From contig NZ_CP020809.1 of NCBI RefSeq assembly GCF_002157835.1, positions 6,076,001 through 6,140,000 of the forward strand: 64,000 nt of DNA. The letters are read 5' to 3'. Below are positions 25,825 to 34,648 of the stretch, one piece after another. The DNA is from Mycobacterium dioxanotrophicus. Its GTDB lineage: Bacteria; Actinomycetota; Actinomycetes; Mycobacteriales; Mycobacteriaceae. Every line of letters begins with the position of its first letter. Within the stretch, counting starts at the first letter, position 1. Position numbers and translations under genes: made by a program. The notes below the pieces were generated by a model. It did no database searches, was not told the origin of the DNA, and saw only the letters and a list, made by a program, of their open reading frames with translations.

Positions 25825-27417
25825 ATGACCACGACGGCGTCGTTCACCGAGCTCACCCCATTGGTGTTCCTGCAACGGGCGGCCCAGGTGTTTCCCGACA
25901 AGACCGCGATCGTCTACAACGACCGGCGGATCACGTATCGCGAGTTCGCCCGCGAGGCGACACGGCTGGGTAATGCCCTGCGGGCCAGCGGCATCCGGCC
26001 CGGAGACCGGGTTGCGTACCTGATGCCGAACATTCCGGAGATGCTCATCGCACATTTCGGTGTCGGCTTGGCGGGCGCGGTCCTGGTCGCCGTCAACACC
26101 CGGCTGGCGCCGGAAGAAGTGCTGTACATCTGTAACCACTCCGGCGCGACGCTGCTCGTCGTCGACGCGGGTCTGCACCCGACCGTCGAACCCGTGGTAT
26201 CGCAGTTCACCACAGTCCGCGAGATCGTCACCGTGGTGGACCCGGCTTCCGGAGCACAGCCCAGCCCCGACGTCAGCGGCCCGGACTACGCACACTTCCT
26301 GTCCCGCGGCAGCGACGACCCGCTGCCGTTCACCGTGCCGGACGAACGCGGGCCGATCTCGATCAACTACACGTCCGGGACCACCGGCAAGCCGAAAGGT
26401 GTTGTGTACCACCATCGCGGGGCCTATCTCAACGCGCTCGGCGAGTTGATCCACTCCCGGCACACCACCGAGTCGGTCTATCTGTGGACCCTGCCGATGT
26501 TCCACTGCAACGGCTGGTGCACCACCTGGGGTGTCACCGCGCTCGGCGGCACCCACGTCTGCCTGCGTGCCGTCGACGCCGACGAGATCTGGCGGCTGAT
26601 CGACACCGAGGGTGTCACCCACTTCAACGGGGCCCCGACCGTCCTCATCGCCGTGGCGAATTCACCGCGGGCGCACCATCTTCCACACGGACTGATCGTG
26701 ACGACGGCGGCCGCTCCCCCGAGCCCAACGATGATCGCGACCGTCGAACGGCTGGGCGCCACGATCGTGCACGTCTACGGGCTGACCGAAACCTACGGCC
26801 CGTACACCGTGTGCGAGCGGCAGAGCACCTGGGCCACCGCGCCTTCGGACGAGGTCGCCAAGCTGATGGCGCGGCAAGGGGTCGGATTCGTGGTGACCGA
26901 CGGCGTCCGGGTGGTCGACGAGCACATGAACGACGTACCGCGGGACGGCGCCACCATGGGTGAGGTGGTGATGCGCGGCAACAACGTGATGACCGGGTAC
27001 TTCGACAACCCCGAGGCGACGGCAGAGGCGTTCCGGGGCGGCTGGTTTCACTCGGGCGACCTCGGCGTCATGCATCCGGACGGCTACCTCGAGCTACGCG
27101 ACCGCGCGAAGGACATCATCATCTCCGGTGGCGAGAACATCTCGACCATCGAGGTGGAGGCGGCGCTGGCGTCGCATCCCGCGGTGCTCGAGGTCGGGGT
27201 GGTGGGCGTACCGGACGAGCACTGGGGTGAGCGGCCCAAGGCCTACGTCGTGCTGCGGGCCGGGCAGACGGCGTCCGAGGACGATCTGCGCCGGCACGTC
27301 CGCGCCCACCTTGCCGGTTACAAGGTGCCCGACACAGTGGACTTCGTCGACGCCCTGCCGAAGACGTCGACGGGCAAGATCCAGAAGTTCGCCCTGCGCT
27401 CGATGGCGAAACGCTAA
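25825..27417 (+). CDS. Acyl-CoA synthetase (FadD-type AMP-binding protein)
   Basis: A 530-residue ANL ligase with P-loop INYTSGTTGKPKGVVYHHRG near residue 175, VYGLTETYGPYT near 315, FHSGDLGVMHPDGYLELRDR near 408, the hinge and ISGGENISTIEVE after it, and catalytic Lys in PKTSTGKIQKFAL. The AGGAGA sequence eight bases before ATG 25825 is a good ribosome-binding site. It follows the IclR gene by 15 bp and so is probably in the same operon. Substrate may be the acid produced by the aldehyde dehydrogenase; medium-chain and aromatic acids are both possible. Its last four bases overlap the convergent ligase gene. Confidence 0.87.
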   Translation: MTTTASFTELTPLVFLQRAAQVFPDKTAIVYNDRRITYREFAREATRLGNALRASGIRPGDRVAYLMPNIPEMLIAHFGVGLAGAVLVAVNTRLAPEEVLYICNHSGATLLVVDAGLHPTVEPVVSQFTTVREIVTVVDPASGAQPSPDVSGPDYAHFLSRGSDDPLPFTVPDERGPISINYTSGTTGKPKGVVYHHRGAYLNALGELIHSRHTTESVYLWTLPMFHCNGWCTTWGVTALGGTHVCLRAVDADEIWRLIDTEGVTHFNGAPTVLIAVANSPRAHHLPHGLIVTTAAAPPSPTMIATVERLGATIVHVYGLTETYGPYTVCERQSTWATAPSDEVAKLMARQGVGFVVTDGVRVVDEHMNDVPRDGATMGEVVMRGNNVMTGYFDNPEATAEAFRGGWFHSGDLGVMHPDGYLELRDRAKDIIISGGENISTIEVEAALASHPAVLEVGVVGVPDEHWGERPKAYVVLRAGQTASEDDLRRHVRAHLAGYKVPDTVDFVDALPKTSTGKIQKFALRSMAKR

Positions 27418-29024
27418 CCCAGCCCGAGGATCCGGACGCTTTCGGCCCGCATCTCGACCTTGCGGACCTTCCCGGTGACGGTCATCGGGAACTCCTCGAC
27501 CACCACCACGTAGCGCGGGATCTTGTAGTGCGCCAGCTTGCCCGAGGCGTACGCCCGGACCGCAGCGGCATCCAGCGGGGCACTGCCGGGCTTGAGCCGG
27601 ATCCATGCGCAGATCTCCTCGCCGTAGCGCTCGTCGGGCACCCCGACCACCTGGGCGTCCTCGACATCGGGATGGGTGTACAGGAACTCCTCGATCTCAC
27701 GGGGATAGACGTTCTCACCGCCGCGGATCACCATGTCCTTGATACGGCCGACCACGTTGCAGTAGCCGTCCTCCCGCATCACCGCGAGATCGCCGGTGTG
27801 CATCCAACCGTCGGCGTCGACCGCCTCTGCACTTTTTTCCGGGTCGTTCCAATACCCCAGCATCACCGAATAGCCGCGGGTGCAGAGTTCGCCCGGGGCA
27901 CCACGTTCCACGAGCGCACCGGTCTCGGGATCGACGATCTTGACCTCCAGGTGCGGGTGCACCCGGCCGATCGACGAGGTACGCCGCTCCAGATCGTCGT
28001 CGATGAGGGTCTGGCACGACACCGGCGACGTCTCGGTCATGCCGTAGCAGATCGCGACTTCCGACATGTGCATGTCGTTGACGCAGCGCTTCATCACCTC
28101 GACCGGACACACCGAACCGGCCATGATCCCGGTGCGCAGCGACGACAGGTCCCGGCCGGCGAAACTCGGGTGGTTCTGCATCGCGATGAACATCGTCGGC
28201 ACCCCGTAAACGCCGGTGCACCTTTCGGTTTCGATGGCATCCAAGGTGGCTTCCGGGTCGAATCCGGGTGCCGGGATCACCATGGTGACGCCGTGGGTGG
28301 TGCACCCGAGGTTGCCCATCACCATACCGAAGCAGTGATAGAACGGCACCGGGATGCACAACCGCTCTCCCGGCATGAGCTTGATGCCCTCGGTGACGAA
28401 GAACCCGTTGTTGAGGATGTTGCGGTGGCTCAGCGTCGCCCCTTTGGGGAAACCTGTTGTGCCCGAGGTGTACTGAATGTTGATGGGGTCGGTGTTGGCG
28501 AGCGTCGCGGCGCGGGCCGCCAGGGCCTCGGGTCCCACGGCGCGCTCGCGCAGGCGATCCCAGTCGCCGGTGCCCAGGAACACCACGTCGGCCAGCTCCG
28601 GAGCCTGCGGACGCACCTGCGCCACCATCGACACGTAGTCCGAGGTCTTGAACGCCGTCGCGGAGACCAGCAGCCGCACCTGCGCCTGGTTGAGCACATA
28701 GGCCAGTTCATGGGCGCGGTAGGCCGGGTTGATGTTGACCAGGATCGCACCGATCTTGGCGGTGGCGTACTGCACGATGGTCCACTGGGCGCAGTTCGGG
28801 GACCAGATGCCGACACGGTCGCCCTTGTCGATTCCCATGCCGATCAAACCCCGTGCGACCACGTCGATCTCGTCGTTCAACTCGGCGTAGGTGTACCGGA
28901 GGCCCTGGGCCACGTCGACCAGCGCCTCGATGCCGGGATGCGTCGCCGCGGTCCGCTCGAAGTTCGCGCCGATCGTCTCCTCCAGGATGGGGGTGTCGGT
29001 CGGTCCCGCGTCGTAACTGTGCAT
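27414..29024 (-). CDS. fadD35: Fatty-acid-CoA ligase, FadD35-like
   Basis: A 536-residue acyl-CoA synthetase. It carries IQYTSGTTGFPKGATLSHRN, CYGMTETSPVS, MHTGDLAVMREDGYCNVVGR, IRGGENVYPREIEEFLYTHP and MTVTGKVRKVEMR. Wording and length are closest, from memory, to FadD35 (Rv2505c) of M. tuberculosis; the symbol is a family guess. The start is placed at ATG 29024, which forms a TGATG overlap with the upstream ligase stop; TTG 29027 would be the only longer choice. The two ligases are thus translationally coupled and may share a fatty acid pool. Confidence 0.8.
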   Translation of the reverse strand: MHSYDAGPTDTPILEETIGANFERTAATHPGIEALVDVAQGLRYTYAELNDEIDVVARGLIGMGIDKGDRVGIWSPNCAQWTIVQYATAKIGAILVNINPAYRAHELAYVLNQAQVRLLVSATAFKTSDYVSMVAQVRPQAPELADVVFLGTGDWDRLRERAVGPEALAARAATLANTDPINIQYTSGTTGFPKGATLSHRNILNNGFFVTEGIKLMPGERLCIPVPFYHCFGMVMGNLGCTTHGVTMVIPAPGFDPEATLDAIETERCTGVYGVPTMFIAMQNHPSFAGRDLSSLRTGIMAGSVCPVEVMKRCVNDMHMSEVAICYGMTETSPVSCQTLIDDDLERRTSSIGRVHPHLEVKIVDPETGALVERGAPGELCTRGYSVMLGYWNDPEKSAEAVDADGWMHTGDLAVMREDGYCNVVGRIKDMVIRGGENVYPREIEEFLYTHPDVEDAQVVGVPDERYGEEICAWIRLKPGSAPLDAAAVRAYASGKLAHYKIPRYVVVVEEFPMTVTGKVRKVEMRAESVRILGLG

Positions 29025-30712
29025 CAATCCACCAGATCCTCGTAGCGGTATTCACTGTCGATCGGCGTCCCCGATTGGTACGCCTCGTCCTCGCGCCTGC
29101 GTAGCTCGACCCGGCGGATCTTGCCGGAGATGGTCTTTGGCAGCTCGAAGAACTCCACGCGCCGCACCTTCAGATACGGCGCGAGGTGGTCACGGGCGTA
29201 GGACATCACGGCTTTTGCGGTGTCGGCGTTGGCTTCCCAGCCGTCGGCGAGGGCGACGTACGCCTTCGGCACCGCCAGCCGGGTCTCGTCGGGCTGCGGC
29301 ACGACCGCGGCCTCCACCACCGCCGGATGCTCGATCAGCACACTTTCCAGCTCGAACGGCGACACCTTGTAGTCGCTGGACTTGAACACGTCGTCGGTAC
29401 GGCCGATGTAGGTGATGTAGCCGTCGGCGTCGCGCGCCGCGACATCGCCGGTGTGGTAGTAGCCCCCCGCCATCACCGCCGCATTGCGTTGCGGGTCACC
29501 GAGATAACCGGTCATGAGGTTGACCGGGTGGGCGCTGAGATCCAGGCACAGCTCACCCTCGTCGGCGAGTTCGCCGCTGATGGGATCCACCAGCACCACC
29601 GGGACCCCCGGCATCGGCCTGCCCATCGAACCGGGCTTGACCGGCTGCCCCGGCGTGTTGCCGACCTGCAACGTCGTCTCGGTCTGGCCGAAGCCGTCGC
29701 GGATGGTCAGGCCCCAGGCGTTCTCGACCCGTGCGATGACGTCGGGGTTGAGCGGTTCGCCGGCGCCCAGGATCTCGCGCAGCCCTTCGGGTTTGGCGCC
29801 GAGGTCGGCCTGGATCAGCATGCGCCACACGGTCGGCGGGGCACAGAAGGTGTTGACCCCGGCTCGGCGGATCTGGTGCAGCAGCCCGGCGGCGTCGAAC
29901 CGCCGGTAGTTGTACACGAAGATGGTGGCCTCGGCGATCCACGGCGCGAAGAAGCAACTCCAGGCGTGTTTGGCCCAGCCCGGTGAGCTGATCGCCAGGT
30001 GGACGTCGCCGGGACGCACCCCGATCCACGCCATCGTCGTCAGATGACCGACCGGGTACGAGACCTGGGAATGCTCAACCAGTTTGGGCTTGCTGGTGGT
30101 GCCCGAGGTGAAGTAGATCAGCAACGGGTCCTCGGCCGTCGTCGTCCCCGCCCAGCGGATCGGCTCGGCGTCCGCGGCGTCGGCGTAGGCGTGCCAGCCG
30201 GCGACCGGCTCACCCACCGCGATGCGTACGTAGTCGCCGTCGACCTCGGTGAACTTGTCCGCGTCGGCGGCATTGGCGATGACGAAGCGCGCGCCGCCCC
30301 GCGTGATCCGGTCGGCCAGATCGGCCGGGCCCAGCGCCCCGGTGGTCGGCATGATGATCGCGCCGAGCTTGGCGATGGCCAGCATGGACTCCCACAGCTC
30401 GGCCTGATTGCCGAGCATCACCAGGACCCGGTCGCCCTTGCCGATCCCCAGGCTGTGCAACCAGCCGGCGACCCGGTCGGAGCGCTCGGCCATCTCGGCA
30501 AAACTGATCTGCTGCTCGCTGCCGTCCTCCTCGACGATCCACAACGCGGTCCGCTCGTTGCCTCGCGCAATCACGTCGAACCAGTCGGTGGCCCAGTTGA
30601 AGGTGCCGGTGATCTGCGGCCAGGAGAAGGTCTCGACGGCCTTGTCGTAGTCGGCGATGGCCGCGACAAGCTGGTCACGGGCGGTGCGGTAGCGATCGGT
30701 GTTACTGACCAT
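29024..30712 (-). CDS. Acyl-CoA synthetase, medium-chain (AcsM-like)
   Basis: A 562-residue ANL enzyme of the acetyl-CoA-synthetase-like medium-chain group: an N-terminal cap (FNWATDWFDVIARGN), P-loop IYFTSGTTSKPKLVEHSQVS near residue 205, DGFGQTETT near 345, YYHTGDVAARDADGYITYIG near 425 and PKTISGKIRRVELR near the end. The C-terminus ends close to the SEYRYEDL wording usual for this group. First gene of a two-ligase operon, divergent from the LuxR-type regulator with 60 bp between them, so that regulator may control it. Confidence 0.85.
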   Translation of the reverse strand: MVSNTDRYRTARDQLVAAIADYDKAVETFSWPQITGTFNWATDWFDVIARGNERTALWIVEEDGSEQQISFAEMAERSDRVAGWLHSLGIGKGDRVLVMLGNQAELWESMLAIAKLGAIIMPTTGALGPADLADRITRGGARFVIANAADADKFTEVDGDYVRIAVGEPVAGWHAYADAADAEPIRWAGTTTAEDPLLIYFTSGTTSKPKLVEHSQVSYPVGHLTTMAWIGVRPGDVHLAISSPGWAKHAWSCFFAPWIAEATIFVYNYRRFDAAGLLHQIRRAGVNTFCAPPTVWRMLIQADLGAKPEGLREILGAGEPLNPDVIARVENAWGLTIRDGFGQTETTLQVGNTPGQPVKPGSMGRPMPGVPVVLVDPISGELADEGELCLDLSAHPVNLMTGYLGDPQRNAAVMAGGYYHTGDVAARDADGYITYIGRTDDVFKSSDYKVSPFELESVLIEHPAVVEAAVVPQPDETRLAVPKAYVALADGWEANADTAKAVMSYARDHLAPYLKVRRVEFFELPKTISGKIRRVELRRREDEAYQSGTPIDSEYRYEDLVD

Positions 30713-30772
30713 GACAGCTATGCTCTACGTCACAGTTATCTGTCCGCTACCCCCGAAAGTGGGTATCCGCCC

Positions 30773-31612
30773 ATGCGCCCCTCGCTGCTGCGGCCGCGCG
30801 ACGCCGATGCGGTGCGCGCCGAACTGCGCCGCATGGCCGTTGACACCGGTTTGCCGCTGGCATTCGGCGGGGAGGTGCATGGCGACGCGCTGTTGCTCAG
30901 CGAATTCATCGGCACCCGCACGGGAGCCATGCGCGGGCTGGCGGTCCGGCCGAGTGCGGGGCTCGGCGGCGCGTCGATGGTGGCACGGCGGCCCATCGCG
31001 GTGCCCGACTACCGGCGGTCGGCGACCATCACCCACGACTACGACGAGCCGGTGCTGACCGAGGGCATCCGGTCGATCCTGGCGGTGCCGGTGGTGGTGG
31101 ACGGCACCGCGCGGGCCGTGCTGTACGGCGCGCACCGCAGTAGCGCGCCGATCGGCGACCGCACCGCGGCGGCCATGCTGACCTCGGCGCGCCGGCTCAG
31201 TGACGAGCTCCGGATCCGCGACGAGGTGGACCGCAGGCTGCGGCTGCGTGAGGCGCAGTTGGCGAATTTCGGCGATCAACCCGCCGACACCGAGCAGATC
31301 CGTTCGGTGTACGCCGATCTGCGCCGTCTGGCCGCTGACACTCCCGCGCTGGCCGGCCCGCTGCGTGAACTGGCCGACCGCCTGGCGGGCGCGCTGCGCG
31401 GCGACGCCCCGGCCAGCGCGCCGCTGACCGCCCGGGAGGTCGACGTGTTGGCCCAGGTGGCGATGGGATGCACCAATTCCGAAGCCGCGCAACGCCTTTC
31501 ACTGAAGCCCGAGACGGTGAAGAGTTATCTGCGCAGCGCCACAGCCAAACTCGGGGCGCGGACCCGGCACGAGGCGGTGTCCAAAGCCCGCAGGCTACGT
31601 CAGATCCCCTGA
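30773..31612 (+). CDS. GAF-domain LuxR-type transcriptional regulator
   Basis: A 279-residue protein: an N-terminal GAF-like sensory domain (about 20-145, with RSILAVPVVVDGTARAVLYG) and a C-terminal LuxR helix-turn-helix (about 210-275; PLTAREVDVLAQVAMGCTNS and AAQRLSLKPETVKSYLRSAT). It lacks a receiver domain, so it is not a classical response regulator. ATG 30773 was chosen as the first start consistent with the domain; upstream in-frame sequence is the shadow of the divergent ligase. It probably senses an acid or CoA ester and controls the divergent ligases. Its last 18 bases overlap the end of the convergent TetR gene. Confidence 0.82.
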   Translation: MRPSLLRPRDADAVRAELRRMAVDTGLPLAFGGEVHGDALLLSEFIGTRTGAMRGLAVRPSAGLGGASMVARRPIAVPDYRRSATITHDYDEPVLTEGIRSILAVPVVVDGTARAVLYGAHRSSAPIGDRTAAAMLTSARRLSDELRIRDEVDRRLRLREAQLANFGDQPADTEQIRSVYADLRRLAADTPALAGPLRELADRLAGALRGDAPASAPLTAREVDVLAQVAMGCTNSEAAQRLSLKPETVKSYLRSATAKLGARTRHEAVSKARRLRQIP

Positions 31613-32146
31613 CAGATAACGCTGAATCGTCGGGCCGATCGACGAGATGATCTCCTCCCGCGTCATATCCGCCACCGGCGGCACCGCGAGCACGAACCGG
31701 CACAGGGCCAGGCCCATCATCTGAGCGCCGACCAGGCCGGCGCGCCGCTCGGCCTCACCCGCCGGCGCCAGCTTCGCGACCACCGGCACCAGCTGGGCCC
31801 CGAAGATCTCCCGCATACGTTGGGCCGCTTCGGCATTGGTGGTGGCCGAACGCAGCAGGACGGTGAGTGCCTCGTCGCCCTCCCAGCGGTTGAGGAAATG
31901 CGTGACGAGGTGGCGCCCCACCGTGGCCGGGTCGACCGCCGTGAGGTCGGGGAATCGCAGATCGAACTCCGATGCGGTCGCGAACAGTTTGTCCTTGTTG
32001 CCGAAATACCGGATCACCAGGGCCGGGTCGATGCCTGCCGCCGCGGCGACCGCCCTGATGGTCGTGCCCTGGTAGCCCGTCGCGGCGAATTGCTCGCGGG
32101 CGGCGGCGAGGATCGCCTCCCTGGTCCGATCGGCTGAACGCTTCAT
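31595..32146 (-). CDS. TetR-family transcriptional regulator
   Basis: A 183-residue regulator with the TetR DNA-binding helices at residues about 5-52 (AREQFAATGYQGTTIRAVAA and IDPALVIRYFGNKDKLF) and a helical C-terminal ligand domain. ATG 32146 is preferred over ATG 32158 because TATGCT at 32159-32154 fits a -10 box for a leaderless transcript from 32146. Two palindromic operators lie in the divergent gap to the FAD monooxygenase gene, so it most likely represses that gene and itself. Confidence 0.85.
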   Translation of the reverse strand: MKRSADRTREAILAAAREQFAATGYQGTTIRAVAAAAGIDPALVIRYFGNKDKLFATASEFDLRFPDLTAVDPATVGRHLVTHFLNRWEGDEALTVLLRSATTNAEAAQRMREIFGAQLVPVVAKLAPAGEAERRAGLVGAQMMGLALCRFVLAVPPVADMTREEIISSIGPTIQRYLSGDLT

Positions 32147-32160
32147 GACCGACAGCATAG

Positions 32161-32176
32161 GTCAACAACTGTTGAC
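32161..32176. promoter_or_regulatory. TetR operator O1 (GTCAACA-N2-TGTTGAC)
   Basis: GTCAACAACTGTTGAC is an inverted repeat with exact 7-bp arms and a 2-bp centre, 14 bp upstream of the TetR start and overlapping its likely -35/-10 region. A second copy lies at 32208. Confidence 0.8.
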
Positions 32177-32207
32177 ATCAGCGCCGGACCGGGTTCATCA
32201 TGGGTAT

Positions 32208-32223
32208 GTCAACAAGCGTTGAC
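32208..32223. promoter_or_regulatory. TetR operator O2 (GTCAACA-N2-CGTTGAC)
   Basis: GTCAACAAGCGTTGAC matches O1 in 14 of 16 positions, with one mismatch between its arms. It lies 26 bp upstream of the monooxygenase start, and its centre is 47 bp from that of O1, so the two sites can silence both divergent promoters. Confidence 0.8.
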
Positions 32224-32249
32224 CTACTCGACAGGCAGAGGAGCTCACC

Positions 32250-33388
32250 ATGAAATCCACCGACGTCCTGGTGTCGGAGCCGGCCCGACCGGCCTCACCC
32301 TCGCCGCCGACCTGCGCCGCCGCGGGGTCGACGTGACCGTCGTCGACAAACTGGCGGAGGGCGCCAACACCTCGCGCGCCGCCGCCGTGGCCGCCCGCAC
32401 GCTCGAAGTCCTCGAGGAGCTCGACGTGTCCCGCCGCATGATCGCCGAAGGGCTGGTCACACCCCACTTCACGATGCGCGACGGTGAGCGCGTGCTGATC
32501 CCCGTCGACTTCAGCCGACTGCCGACCGCCTACCCGTTCACGCTCATGCTGTCCCAGGCCGACACTGAGCGGATCCTGGTGCAGCGGCTCACCGAACTCG
32601 GCGGCACGGTGATCCGACCGCTCGGGCTCGAACGACTCGACCAGGACGGCGACGGCGTCACCGCGACCTTCGACGACGGCACCGCGATGCGGGCGCGCTA
32701 CGTCGTCGGCGCGGACGGCATCCACAGCCGGGTGCGGGACCAAGCCGGCATCGGGTTCAGCGGCGGCGAGTATCCGGAGTCGTTCGCCCTTGCCGATGTC
32801 CGGCTGGCAGCACCGCTGGACGACGAGGGTGTGATCCTGTTCTACGCAAAATCGGGCCTCACCGTCGTCGCGCCATTGCCCGACAAGGTATTCCGCATCG
32901 TTGCTCCCACCGCGGACGCACCGGAATGCCCGACCGTGTCCTACGTCCAGCGCCTGCTCGACCAACGCGGTTTCGGGCCGGGTAAAACCGTTGTCACAGA
33001 GGTCATCTGGGGTTCGCGGTTCCGGATCCAGCACCGCGTGGCCGACACCTACCGCGCTGGTCGGCTGCTACTCGCCGGCGACGCCGCCCACGTACACAGC
33101 CCGGCAGGCGGGCAGGGCATGAACCTGGGCATCCAAGACGCGGTGGCACTGGCCGAGGCGCTCGCCGCCGTGCTCAGCGGTGCCCCGGAAAGCGTGCTCG
33201 ACGACTACAGCGCGGCGCGCCGACCGATCGCCCAGCAGGTGCTGGCACTCACCGGGCAGCTGACCCGGGTGGCCACGCTGCCACCGCTGCTGCGTCCCAT
33301 CCGCAATGTGCTGATGGGGTTGGCGTCGCACCTTCCCGTGGTACGCCACCAACTGGCGTGGCGACTCAGCGGGCTGGTCTACCGCTGA
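32250..33388 (+). pseudogene. FAD-dependent aromatic-type monooxygenase with N-terminal frameshift
   Basis: The expected start is ATG 32250 (AGGAG seven bases upstream), giving MKSTDVLV, the start of an FAD Rossmann fold. The remaining GAGPTGLTLAADLRRRG lies in the next frame: a single base is missing near 32271-32276 (CTGGTGTCGGA where CTGGTGGTCGGA is expected). Downstream the protein is complete: GADGIHSRVRDQAG, then LLAGDAAHVHSPAGGQGMN, the DG and GD motifs of class A flavin hydroxylases (PheA/TetX type). In the present frame, no good start exists except TTG 32219, which lies in the operator. The gene is either inactive, recoded, or miscalled by one base in the assembly. Confidence 0.8.
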
Positions 33389-33411
33389 GGTGATGCGACA
33401 GGATGGCTCAC

Positions 33412-34518
33412 ATGTCTTCCATCAGACCGTTCCGGATCGCCGTCCCCGACACCGAGCTCGCCGACCTCAAGGACCGGCTGGCGCGGACCCGATGGCCCGA
33501 AGCCGAATGCGTGGAAGACTGGAGCCAGGGCATACCGCTGAGCTACACGCGCGAACTCGCCGACTACTGGGCGAACTCCTACGACTGGCGAGCCCGGGAG
33601 GCCGCACTCAACCGCTTCGACCACTACACCACCGAAATCGACGGCCTGGACCTCCATTTCATCCATCAGCGCTCGCCACACCGGGACGCGTTCCCGCTGC
33701 TGATCACGCACGGCTGGCCCGGATCGATCGTGGAGTTCCACAAGGTGATCGAGCCGCTGACGGAGGCCGGGTTCCACGTGGTGTGCCCGTCGCTACCGGG
33801 CTACGGCTTTTCCGGCAAACCGACGTCCACCGGCTGGGGTGTCGCGAAGATCGCCGAGGCATGGGACGAGCTGATGGTGCGTTTGGGGTATGACCGCTAC
33901 GGCGCGCAGGGCGGCGACTGGGGTGCCGCGGTGACGACGCAGATCGGCCGCAATGTGGGCTCGTGCGTGGGCATTCACGTCAACATGCCGATCGCCCAAC
34001 CGCCCGCCGAGGGCATCGGTGAGATGACCGAGGACCTGCAGAAGGCGCTGGCCCGCATCGACTACTACCGCAAATGGGATTCGGGCTACATGAAGCAGCA
34101 GTCCACGCGGCCGCAGACCGTCGGCTACGGACTGGTGGACTCCCCCGTCGGCCAACTCGCGTGGATCGTGGAGAAGTTCTGGTCGTGGATGGACTGCGAC
34201 GGCAATCCCGAGAACGTGGTCTCCAAAGACGAAATGCTCGACAACGTCATGCTGTACTGGCTCACCGCGTCGGCAGCGTCGTCGGCCCGGCTGTACTGGG
34301 AAAGCCACGACACCTGGGGCGGCGGCGGATACGTGAGCGTGCCCACCGGCATCGCGTCGTTCCCGTTGGAGATCCTGCGGGCACCCCGCGCCTGGTGCGA
34401 AACCGGCTACAACGTCACCCATTACACGACCATGCCGCGCGGCGGGCATTTCGCGGCCTTCGAGCAACCGGAGTTGTTCGTCGAGGACGTGAAGACGTTC
34501 TTCGCCACCGTTCGCTGA
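33412..34518 (+). CDS. Epoxide hydrolase (alpha/beta-hydrolase with EHN domain)
   Basis: A 368-residue epoxide hydrolase with the N-terminal EHN domain (IRPFRIAVPDTELADLKDRL; LARTRWPEAE) and an alpha/beta-hydrolase core. The oxyanion motif is HGWPGS (100-105), the nucleophile Asp169 in GGDWGAA, the epoxide-activating Tyr in ARLYWESHD, and the base His346 in GGHFAAFEQPE. It opens epoxides to diols by adding water. ATG 33412 has AGGATGG at good distance; ATG 33403 adds three residues. It follows the monooxygenase remnant by 23 bp and would process epoxides made by such an enzyme. Confidence 0.88.
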   Translation: MSSIRPFRIAVPDTELADLKDRLARTRWPEAECVEDWSQGIPLSYTRELADYWANSYDWRAREAALNRFDHYTTEIDGLDLHFIHQRSPHRDAFPLLITHGWPGSIVEFHKVIEPLTEAGFHVVCPSLPGYGFSGKPTSTGWGVAKIAEAWDELMVRLGYDRYGAQGGDWGAAVTTQIGRNVGSCVGIHVNMPIAQPPAEGIGEMTEDLQKALARIDYYRKWDSGYMKQQSTRPQTVGYGLVDSPVGQLAWIVEKFWSWMDCDGNPENVVSKDEMLDNVMLYWLTASAASSARLYWESHDTWGGGGYVSVPTGIASFPLEILRAPRAWCETGYNVTHYTTMPRGGHFAAFEQPELFVEDVKTFFATVR

Positions 34519-34542
34519 GTTTCCGTGCGCTGAGTTTCCCCG

Positions 34543-34603
34543 CGCGAGCAGACATGAAAGTCCGCGAAATGCGGCGTGTCGCGTACCGCAGTGTCTGTTC
34601 GCG
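34543..34603. repeat. Interspersed hairpin repeat, copy 2
   Basis: CGCGAGCAGACA (34543-34554) pairs with TGTCTGTTCGCG (34592-34603). The interior carries the same core as copy 1, GGCGTGTCGCG, and inner pairing GTCCGCGAAA. It lies between the epoxide hydrolase stop and the next gene, reading as a likely terminator. Confidence 0.8.
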
Positions 34604-34648
34604 GGAGAAGTGCTCGCGGGGAAAACGGGACCGGCTAGCGTGAGTGCC

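Noticed and set aside
29999..30772. Extension of the LuxR-type regulator upstream of 30773
   Set aside because: It is antisense to the acyl-CoA synthetase gene and shows no domain.
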